Positions 57,752-64,000 of a stretch of DNA of 64,000 bases are shown one piece after another. This stretch comes from an uncultured Collinsella sp. (lineage in GTDB: Bacteria > Actinomycetota > Coriobacteriia > Coriobacteriales > Coriobacteriaceae): the NCBI GenBank assembly GCA_958450865.1, contig CAUDNY010000001.1, forward strand, positions 1 to 64,000, given 5' to 3'. Position 1 is the stretch's first letter, and each line of letters starts with the position of its first letter. The notes under the pieces were generated by a model. It was not told where the DNA came from, made no database searches, and was given only the letters and a program-made list of their open reading frames with translations. A program made the translations under genes and the position numbers.

Positions 57752-60250
57752 ATGACCGAACACCATGCCATCAGCCGCCGAGCGTTTACGCTGGGCCTAG
57801 GGCTTGCGGCGTTGTCACCACTTGCAAGCCTGCCCGAAACCGCAGCGCCGGGCATTCCCCTGCGAGCGGCATTTGCAGACAACACACCCGCACCGTCGGA
57901 CAGCCTCGACAATTTCGTCATTCGCCTTCGCCCCGCGGGCTATTTTCGCACCGCGAGCGTCAACCAAGACGGCAACGTTCGCGGCAACGTCTGCCACCTG
58001 TTTAACGACGGCACGTCCAGCAAGCTCATCCTTGAGAACGTAACGACCAAGAATGACGATACAAACTGGTATGCTATCCGCACCTTGCTCAATTTCGAAG
58101 AGCATAAAAAGACGGGCTACAGCATTTGGTCGGTCGACGACGACTCTGACAAAGATGGAAAGGTCATCCACGTATGGGGCGGCGAGTATGACAACAAGCC
58201 CAGCCGCGCTTTTGCGTTCGAGCGTCAATCAAACGGAACCTATATCATCCGAGACCGCACGGTCGAGAAAGAAACCGAGAAAAAAGACATTAAGTACCTG
58301 GCAATAGAATCGAACGGCGAAGACCAGGACAACAATAAGATCTGCCATAAGAGTAAGAGCATTCCGTGGGAGCTCGAACTTATCGGTTACGACATGAAAA
58401 AGAACGATGCCACGGTTAGCAGCCTCGACTGGATCACGTACAGCAGCTACGTCGATGGGCCATGTTGGATGAAATACGTCGACGACAACAAGTTCCTCGA
58501 CGAGCTGAGCATCCCGGGTACGCACGATTCGGGCACCTGCAGCGTGGACAACGACACTGAGCCCCAATCCTCGCAAGTAAAATGCCAGCAGGATTACATT
58601 CCCACGCAGTTGCTCGAAGGCATTCGCTATTTTGATATCCGGCTCGGAAAGGGCGACGACCCCGGTATCGACCACGGGGATTACTACCTGCTCAAAAAAG
58701 ACGCGTACTTTATGCATCTTTCCGATGTCATAGGCTACTTCAAAACGTTTTTGAACGAAAACCCGACAGAAGCGCTCATCATGCTTGTATCACGAGGCAA
58801 CGACGAGGCTACCGACGAAAGTGTTACGACGGCTTTCGCCAAGGTTTTGGACGACAACCCCAAACTGTTCTATACGTCGAGCCGAATCCCCGCGCTACAC
58901 GAGGTGCGCGGAAAGATCGTTCTGCTGCGTCGATTTAGGCTCGCCGGCAACAGTGTAAGCGGCCACACGTGGGGCCTCGACCTTACCGAATGGGATGACA
59001 AGATCAAGGCTCACTCCGACAGCGCCACTATGTGTCTCGTCCAAGACGCGCGGGGCTTTGAAGCCGCGGGGGAAACAGGCGACAAAGAGCCCTATTGCAC
59101 CAAGGTATACGCCCAGGACAAGTACAAACTCACGGGAACCGACAAGCTCAGCTGGGTCGATAATGCGCTGAAGGAAACGACCGGGCGCACGCGCAACGAG
59201 GTAGATGTCGAGGACGATAACGGGGCCAAGGAGCAAGTCCTGGAGCGCTGCTGGTCTATCAACTACACCAGCTGCACGGGCTTGTCGCACGGAGGCAATC
59301 CTTTTACCTCGGCACGAGTAGTCAACGAGCATCTGTATAAGAGCCCGTACATCAACCCCAGCGGCACCGAGGATACAAAGTCAGATTACCTCAAGCACAT
59401 TGGCATCATCGCATCCGACTTTGTTGATGCGGCGCTGGCCCGGAGCATCTACCAGCGCAATTACGATACGGAGCACAAGCAGACGGCTTCGTACTATCTC
59501 CCGTACTATCTCCCGACCCGCATGCGCATGACGTACGGCGACTCGCTGAGCGATGCCTCATTCCAAGATGGCAAGACCGTTGGCGAGGGTCATTTCCGCC
59601 TTGCTGACAGCAGCAACGCGCTCAACGCGACAGCTTCGGGCCATGCGTTTGCCATTGAATACGTGGATGTCGACGCCCTGGGCAACGAGACCGTTACGGG
59701 GCTGCAGGGCTCTGTGCCCATCGATATCGATCCACGCGCGCTGACGCCCCATTTTGAGGGACTCGAAGGCCTTAAGGCCGGCGAAGACGTGCGCGCCAAG
59801 ATTGCGGCATCACTCGAGGGCAAGCTCGAAACCGATGCCTGCACGGCCCAGCTCGAGTTTGTGCACGACGCGGACGGCGCTCCGGGCACGGCAATGGCCG
59901 AGGGCGAAACATTTGCCGCAGGAACGTACTGGGTGCGCGTGAACGGTCTCTTGGGCGACGCGGCGCAGAACTACACGCTCGCCAGCGACGGAGCCGCAAG
60001 CTTTACCGTAGCGGCCTCGGGCAGTGCGGGCGGCAACGGCAGCGGCACGGGTTCCAACGCAGGCAGCGCCGACAAGAACGGCAAGGGCAACAAGAGAGAC
60101 CAGGGCAAGAGCTCGGGCGGAAAGCTCGCCAACACGGGCGACGGTTCTGGCGTTGCCGCCGGGCTCGCTGCCGCCGCCGTAGCGACGACGGTCGCCGGCG
60201 CAGCAATGCTTGCCAGTGACCGCGACAATACCGAGGACGTTAACGAATAG
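57752..60250 (+). CDS. Secreted, sortase-anchored PI-PLC X-domain protein
   Basis: An 832-residue surface protein. Tat-type signal SRRAFTLGLGLAAL, then a beta-rich N-terminal region (about 50-225) with LRPAGYFRTAS. The PI-PLC X domain (about 235-560) has the two catalytic histidines 50 residues apart as in B. cereus PI-PLC: SIPGTHDSG (H258) and GIDHGDYY (H308), plus RYFDIRLG. A further beta domain (about 620-745) leads to a Gly/Ser/Lys linker, LANTG (792-796), a hydrophobic segment and an acidic tail, an LAxTG sortase signal. It likely hydrolyses phosphoinositides or glycosyl-PI at the surface; no Ca-binding residues are implied. Confidence 0.87.
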   Translation: MTEHHAISRRAFTLGLGLAALSPLASLPETAAPGIPLRAAFADNTPAPSDSLDNFVIRLRPAGYFRTASVNQDGNVRGNVCHLFNDGTSSKLILENVTTKNDDTNWYAIRTLLNFEEHKKTGYSIWSVDDDSDKDGKVIHVWGGEYDNKPSRAFAFERQSNGTYIIRDRTVEKETEKKDIKYLAIESNGEDQDNNKICHKSKSIPWELELIGYDMKKNDATVSSLDWITYSSYVDGPCWMKYVDDNKFLDELSIPGTHDSGTCSVDNDTEPQSSQVKCQQDYIPTQLLEGIRYFDIRLGKGDDPGIDHGDYYLLKKDAYFMHLSDVIGYFKTFLNENPTEALIMLVSRGNDEATDESVTTAFAKVLDDNPKLFYTSSRIPALHEVRGKIVLLRRFRLAGNSVSGHTWGLDLTEWDDKIKAHSDSATMCLVQDARGFEAAGETGDKEPYCTKVYAQDKYKLTGTDKLSWVDNALKETTGRTRNEVDVEDDNGAKEQVLERCWSINYTSCTGLSHGGNPFTSARVVNEHLYKSPYINPSGTEDTKSDYLKHIGIIASDFVDAALARSIYQRNYDTEHKQTASYYLPYYLPTRMRMTYGDSLSDASFQDGKTVGEGHFRLADSSNALNATASGHAFAIEYVDVDALGNETVTGLQGSVPIDIDPRALTPHFEGLEGLKAGEDVRAKIAASLEGKLETDACTAQLEFVHDADGAPGTAMAEGETFAAGTYWVRVNGLLGDAAQNYTLASDGAASFTVAASGSAGGNGSGTGSNAGSADKNGKGNKRDQGKSSGGKLANTGDGSGVAAGLAAAAVATTVAGAAMLASDRDNTEDVNE

Positions 60251-60280
60251 GCAAGCCAGTTTTTTGGGCGCATCAACTCA

Positions 60281-60318
60281 ATCGGGGCGCAGAATACCGT
60301 TCTGCGCCCCGATTTTTA
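60281..60318 (+). terminator. Terminator after the PI-PLC-like gene
   Basis: 14-bp perfect stem ATCGGGGCGCAGAA/TTCTGCGCCCCGAT then TTTTA. Confidence 0.9.
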
Positions 60319-60342
60319 CCTTGGACCGAACGCCGTTATCGG

Positions 60343-60612
60343 CTACATCACCATGTTCAGCGCGTTCACAAATTCCTGGGCCTTCGCACGGCTACTCAGG
60401 CTAAAGACGCAAGCGGTCAACAGTCGATTGCGCAGAAAAACATCACGGCCTTTGATTCTATTGACGCCCGTGATGTCCTTAAGATAGACAATCTCGGTGT
60501 GCTTGCCGCCGAAAGTGCCCTTCCTGAGCACCTCGATACGGTTGGGGTAGATCTTGACGTCTTTAAACCTACCCGAGCCCTTGTCCTGAAACAGCAAGGT
60601 GTTGTTGTCCAT
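60343..60612 (-). CDS. Small PH-like domain protein
   Basis: About 89 residues from the ATG at 60612 (GGGAG eight bases upstream; a TTG 45 bases further up is less likely). FKDVKIYPNRIEVLRKG, EIVYLKDITGVNRIKG and a terminal helix AQEFVNALNMV suggest a bacterial PH-like fold: strands plus one C-terminal helix. Function unknown. Converges on the PI-PLC-like gene. Confidence 0.65.
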   Translation of the reverse strand: MDNNTLLFQDKGSGRFKDVKIYPNRIEVLRKGTFGGKHTEIVYLKDITGVNRIKGRDVFLRNRLLTACVFSLSSRAKAQEFVNALNMVM

Positions 60613-60779
60613 GTATGTCACTCCCATGGGGTTCGTGAAAACTGTCTCTATTGCCAAATTTTAGTCACCGCAAGGCCCCCATGCGAAGTTGCCAGACAGC
60701 GCAGCGATTCGTGTCCGTACGAGTCTTTAAACTAAATGCAATAAAGATGCGTCCTCAAGAGGAAAGTCGGGCGATATTG

Positions 60780-61829
60780 ATGAGTGAACTGGCAAACCGC
60801 GGGGAATCGGCAATCGTGCCAGAAGTTTTTTACAAGCAGGTTTCCTCGATTCTCAACGCCGCTCGCGACAAGGCCTATACCGCCGTTAACTTTGCGATGG
60901 TTGAGGCATATTGGGAGATCGGCAAGAGTATTGTTGATGAACAGGGCGGAGAGGAGCGCGCCAAGTATGGCGATGCACTGATCGACGAACTTGCCGTTAG
61001 ATTGACTAAGGATTTTGGCAGAGGCTTCAACGCCAGAAGCTTAAGATACATGCGTCAGTTTTATCTTGCGTTCCCAATTCGGAACGCGCTGCGTTCCGAA
61101 TTGAATTGGACACATTACCGCAGGTTATCGCGTATAACCGACCCTGATGCTCGAACATGGTACATGAACGAATGTGCCGATTCTCGCTGGAGCACGCGTC
61201 AGCTCGAGCGCCAGATCAACACCATGTTCCGCGAGCGCCTGCTTGCCAGCAAGGACAAGGAGGCCGTCACCCAGGAAATCCAAAAGAGCGCCCCGGCTCG
61301 TCGCCCCGAGGATATCATCCGTGACCCATATGTACTGGAGTTTTTAGGTTTCTCGGACGATACTGCGTTTCGCGAGAGCGATCTAGAGCAGGCGCTCATC
61401 ACGCATCTTCAGAAGTTCCTGCTGGAGCTTGGCCGTGGTTTCGCTTTCGAGGCGCGCCAAAAGCGCATCACCTTTGATGGGCGCCATTTCTATATTGACC
61501 TTGTGTTTTACAACTATCTGATGCGCTGCTTCGTGCTTATCGACCTTAAGACCGATGACCTTACGCATCAGGACCTGGGCCAGATGCAAATGTACGTGAA
61601 CTACTACACGCGCGAGCTCATGAACGAAGGCGACAATCCGCCTATAGGCATCGTGCTCTGCGCGGACAAAAGCGACTCGATTGTCGAGTACACGCTGCCC
61701 GAAGACAACGACCAAGTGTTTGCCGCCAAATACTTGCCGTATCTTCCAAGCAAGGAAGAGCTGGCGCGCGAGCTGAGTGCCGAGTACCGCGCCATCAACG
61801 AAGCGACTAATGGCGAAGCGCAAGGGTAG
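60780..61829 (+). CDS. DUF1016 (YhcG-like) PDDEXK nuclease family protein
   Basis: A 349-residue YhcG/DUF1016 protein. The N-terminal domain has EAYWEIGKSIVDEQ, FGRGFNARSLRYMRQFY and LRSELNWTHYRRLSRI; the C-terminal nuclease-like domain has FIDLVFYNYLMRCFVLIDLK, where D, and D/L-K match the (D/E)xK pattern, and GIVLCADKS near the end. YhcG proteins are predicted nucleases often on mobile loci. Several starts are possible; 60780 fits the family N-terminus, although the ribosome site is weak. It contains a 29-base palindrome (61075-61103) in-frame. Confidence 0.85.
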   Translation: MSELANRGESAIVPEVFYKQVSSILNAARDKAYTAVNFAMVEAYWEIGKSIVDEQGGEERAKYGDALIDELAVRLTKDFGRGFNARSLRYMRQFYLAFPIRNALRSELNWTHYRRLSRITDPDARTWYMNECADSRWSTRQLERQINTMFRERLLASKDKEAVTQEIQKSAPARRPEDIIRDPYVLEFLGFSDDTAFRESDLEQALITHLQKFLLELGRGFAFEARQKRITFDGRHFYIDLVFYNYLMRCFVLIDLKTDDLTHQDLGQMQMYVNYYTRELMNEGDNPPIGIVLCADKSDSIVEYTLPEDNDQVFAAKYLPYLPSKEELARELSAEYRAINEATNGEAQG

Positions 61830-61892
61830 CAGCACGTTGCGACCGATACCCCCGACGGCGTTTCATATCCCCCGACATAAGAGGAGCGCTCC

Positions 61893-62681
61893 ATGACAGA
61901 CAGACCGAAAACGACACTGCGCGACTGCATCTATGGGCTTGCCGTCGGCGACGCGCTGGGCGTTCCTTACGAGTTTAGGCCCCGCGGCACGTTCAAATGC
62001 ACGGACATGATCGGCTACGGCACGCATGGGCAGCCCGACGGCACCTGGAGCGACGACACGTCCATGACGCTTGCTACCTGTGACTCGATTAGGGAGCTCG
62101 GGCACATCGACACCGCGGACATGCGCGACAAGTTCGTCGGCTGGATTGCCCGTGACGTGTATACAATCGACGGCGTTTTCGATTACGGCGGCACGACCGC
62201 CCGCGCCTTGCACACCGGCAAAGGAGGCTCCGGCGAGCGCGACAACGGTAACGGCTCGCTCATGCGTATCGCTCCCCTGGCGTTCACCGATGCGACGAAC
62301 AACGAGATCCGCGAGGTCTCCGCAATTACGCACGCCCACAGAACGTCGACCGACGCATGCATCATATTTGTCGAGCTGATGAGGGATGTGATGAGCGACG
62401 CGCTCCCCTCGTGGGCGCTGCAGCTAAAAAGCGCGCCCGAGCACGAAATCAGTTCCGGCGGCTTCGTGCGTGACACGCTTAAAGCCGCTACCTGGTGCTT
62501 TGTGAACACCAACAGCTACGAAGCCTGCGTGCTTGCCGCCGTCAACCTGGGCGACGACACCGACACCACCGCAGCCGTCGCCGGCGCCCTCGCCGGCACG
62601 GTATACGGTATCGAGGCCATCCCGCAGGAGTGGGTCGACACCCTGCGCGGTAAAGAGTTGATTGAGAGCTGCCTGTTTTAG
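61893..62681 (+). CDS. ADP-ribosylglycohydrolase family protein
   Basis: A 262-residue DraG/ARH-like protein. Metal-binding motifs: GLAVGDALGVPYEF, WSDDTSMTLA (about 50-59), GNGSLMRIAPLAF and the C-terminal NLGDDTDTTAAVAGALAGT (about 224-242). These Mg-dependent enzymes remove ADP-ribose from proteins or other molecules; the substrate is unknown. AAGAGGAGCGCTCC precedes the start. Followed by a small protein gene 32 bp away. Confidence 0.92.
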   Translation: MTDRPKTTLRDCIYGLAVGDALGVPYEFRPRGTFKCTDMIGYGTHGQPDGTWSDDTSMTLATCDSIRELGHIDTADMRDKFVGWIARDVYTIDGVFDYGGTTARALHTGKGGSGERDNGNGSLMRIAPLAFTDATNNEIREVSAITHAHRTSTDACIIFVELMRDVMSDALPSWALQLKSAPEHEISSGGFVRDTLKAATWCFVNTNSYEACVLAAVNLGDDTDTTAAVAGALAGTVYGIEAIPQEWVDTLRGKELIESCLF

Positions 62682-62713
62682 GGCGCCATTCAAGAAATAA
62701 GGCAGGAGGCATC

Positions 62714-62935
62714 ATGGAGAGGAAGGTCGCAAATATAGACGAGTTCCAAGTGGACGAAAACGGGATTCCGCTATTTCCAGTAGGACTGAAGGAAGAAGCT
62801 AGCCTCTATATCCTCCCCGACGGGCGTTACCTCCCCTGCGGGGTCTACAGGACCGCGGACGGCGGTTCGATCATTTATGAGCCATCCGAACTAAGCTTCT
62901 TCGGGCAGATGCTTGCTCAATTCAAAGAGTACTAG
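62714..62935 (+). CDS. Small protein of unknown function (73 aa)
   Basis: A 73-residue protein with a GGCAGGAGG ribosome site. It is likely beta-rich in the middle (LYILPDGRYLPCGVYRTADG) with an amphipathic C-terminal helix (LSFFGQMLAQFKEY). I do not recognise it. It probably follows the ADP-ribosylglycohydrolase in one transcript. Confidence 0.65.
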   Translation: MERKVANIDEFQVDENGIPLFPVGLKEEASLYILPDGRYLPCGVYRTADGGSIIYEPSELSFFGQMLAQFKEY

Positions 62936-63074
62936 AGGTTTGATCGCCCGTTAGATCGACACTGCTCAAAACCAGGGGGCAGGCTATCCTCCACCGCGGC
63001 CCGTGAGGTAGAATTATGCCTGCCGCGGAATCCGCCTGCGGGCAACGCTCTAATCTCTGATTGGGGTGAAGCCT

Positions 63075-63167
63075 ATGAACTTGTTTCTTGAAATCCTGCG
63101 CCTCTCGATGTATGTAACCGGCATCGTCCGGAACCTCTACTCGATCTGGCGGGAATATAAGCAGTAA
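63075..63167 (+). CDS. Putative 30-aa membrane peptide
   Basis: A 30-residue frame with GGGGTGA eight bases before its ATG. Residues 2-20 are hydrophobic (LFLEILRLSMYVTGIV) and the end is basic (RNLYSIWREYKQ). Size and composition resemble small membrane-acting peptides, including type I toxins, but no antisense RNA can be assigned. A hairpin (63190-63215) follows. Confidence 0.4.
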   Translation: MNLFLEILRLSMYVTGIVRNLYSIWREYKQ

Positions 63168-63189
63168 CGGATAGCGAAGGGAGTCATGC

Positions 63190-63215
63190 AAAGGGCCGGT
63201 TGCACCCGGCCCTTT
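63190..63215 (+). terminator. Hairpin after the 30-aa peptide
   Basis: 10-bp perfect stem AAAGGGCCGG/CCGGCCCTTT with a 6-nt loop; the T run is only the stem's own three bases. Confidence 0.55.
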
Positions 63216-63434
63216 AGACGATAATACCTGCGTTGCCCGCGCTTCCAAAGTTGACCGACTGAGGAGCGGGTTCCGCGGCACAACCTGATTTTACCCGGTG
63301 GGGCGGCTCTTTTGCAGCCGCTCCACTGTTTATTTACATCTGGCACCCTCAAACAATCAGACGGCAGCCCGCACTCCTGAGAGCCGCCCCGCACCCTCGG
63401 CCATCACGTTACGGCAACAACCGGCGCTACTCCC

Positions 63435-64000
63435 CTACTTCCCAAATAGCGCACCCAGCAGACCGCGGCGTTTGGGCTTTTCTTCTCGGTAAGAACCCTC
63501 GGCGACCGCTGCCACCTGACGCGGTTGCTCGCCACCTCCACTGTGCACGATCTGGTATAGGAAGGGCGATTTAACGTATTTGACCTCGATGGGCGTGGCG
63601 TGCACGGTGCTTTCGCTCGACAGCATCACGCTCGGATTGAGCGGCGCCACGACATGCGTCTCGCGCTTGTCGCTAAACACCACCGCGGCCGCGCGGCCCG
63701 TCTGGCCGTTCACAGCGATGCGCACTTGCTCGCCGTCGCGGCTGTCCGTCGCCGGACGATCGACAAAGTAGACCGGCACCATCACCAGACCGTCCTTATG
63801 CTTGCGGGCCTTGCGCGCCCAGGTTCGGATGCTCTTTTTATTGAGCCCAAGCACTGCCTCGGCATCGTTGCCGACAATGTCGAGCGCCAACTTATCAATG
63901 ACCACCTGGTCCTTGGTAGACGCATCGACGGAGACAACGCGAAAGTCACCTTCCTGCATGGCCGGGTCAAACGGCCCAACCTTGGCAAAGTCCCACGGCT
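63435..64000 (-). CDS. C-terminal part of a protein of unknown function, cut by window edge
   Basis: The frame is open to base 64000; about 188 residues are visible. It begins PWDFAKVGPFDPAMQEGDFRV and continues VVIDKLALDIVGNDAEAV, then a basic stretch (RTWARKARKHKDG) and a strand-rich part with VMVPVYFVDRP and VRIAVNGQTGR, ending GLLGALFGK. The opening WxF..v.PFDP pattern and following strands recall C-terminal halves of zinc-ribbon membrane proteins in actinobacteria, but I cannot confirm this without the N-terminus. An internal ATG at 63959 is not the likely start. Confidence 0.55.
   Translation of the reverse strand, partial: PWDFAKVGPFDPAMQEGDFRVVSVDASTKDQVVIDKLALDIVGNDAEAVLGLNKKSIRTWARKARKHKDGLVMVPVYFVDRPATDSRDGEQVRIAVNGQTGRAAAVVFSDKRETHVVAPLNPSVMLSSESTVHATPIEVKYVKSPFLYQIVHSGGGEQPRQVAAVAEGSYREEKPKRRGLLGALFGK

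Larger units (their letters stand above)
62936..63434. other. Stretch with one very short gene and hairpins
   Basis: Apart from the 30-codon frame at 63075-63167 and its hairpin at 63190-63215, this 499-bp stretch holds GGGGCGGCT/AGCCGCTCC pairing near 63299-63325 and no further gene I can support. Confidence 0.45.

Overview
The window is about 60 % G+C, densely coded and mostly chromosomal housekeeping. Gene content points to the Coriobacteriia, most likely a gut Collinsella: the arginine deiminase pathway, a Firmicutes-type class III fructose-bisphosphatase, a separate FchA cyclohydrolase beside FolD, DUF4430 surface proteins, and many short palindromic intergenic repeats. No rRNA, tRNA, CRISPR array, transposase or prophage was found.

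Layout. 1-5 kb: histidine phosphatase (cut by the left edge), nitroreductase, HdeD-like membrane protein, DUF188 protein, 10-TM metal exporter with a His-rich loop, DEDD exonuclease. 5.3-6.5 kb: an A+T-richer orphan with a PD-(D/E)XK-like C-terminus. 6.8-10.2 kb: a metal-stress locus (ArsR/SmtB repressor, stand-alone HMA metallochaperone, P1B-2 Zn/Cd ATPase) carrying three copies of one operator, then a DtxR/MntR-like regulator. 10.4-17 kb: HAD phosphatase, ABC-F ATPase and the pstSCAB phosphate transporter. 17-24.6 kb: M20 dipeptidase, HAD phosphatase, DegV protein, YafQ/DinJ toxin-antitoxin pair, LOG-family protein, tgt, SDR oxidoreductase. 24.9-28.2 kb: a coiled-coil membrane-anchored protein and queA. 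28.4-34.3 kb: an A+T-richer arginine island (argF, arcA and a YfcC-type antiporter on one strand; a second arginine deiminase and an XRE/S24-like regulator divergent). 34.3-44.7 kb: queH, DUF3267 protein, a divergent class I aminoacyl-tRNA synthetase, an RNA m5C methyltransferase, a 56-residue membrane protein, an unknown alpha/beta protein, a second DegV protein, fbp and two GtrA proteins. 44.8-49.9 kb: a cobalamin-riboswitch-controlled operon of two DUF4430 (transcobalamin-C-terminal-like) surface proteins. 50-55.6 kb: an ABC1/UbiB kinase, a phasin-like protein, a C69 dipeptidase, a MITE-like element, and fchA-folD. 55.7-60.3 kb: two paralogous lipoproteins and a sortase-anchored PI-PLC-like enzyme. 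60.3-64 kb: PH-like protein, DUF1016 nuclease, ADP-ribosylglycohydrolase, small proteins, and a gene cut by the right edge.

How parts work together. The metal locus looks self-contained: the repressor should release its own operators when zinc, cadmium or lead binds, inducing chaperone and pump. FolD lacks the residues expected for its cyclohydrolase step and its partner FchA would supply that step. Three queuosine genes (tgt, queA, queH) lie within about 13 kb but not in one operon.

The strongest leads are the B12-riboswitch/DUF4430 operon, and two homologous intergenic elements, each beginning at the stop codon of a minus-strand gene, whose helices covary between copies. Several families of dispersed hairpin repeats and one MITE-like element are also described. 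All calls come from reading the sequence; no database search was run.
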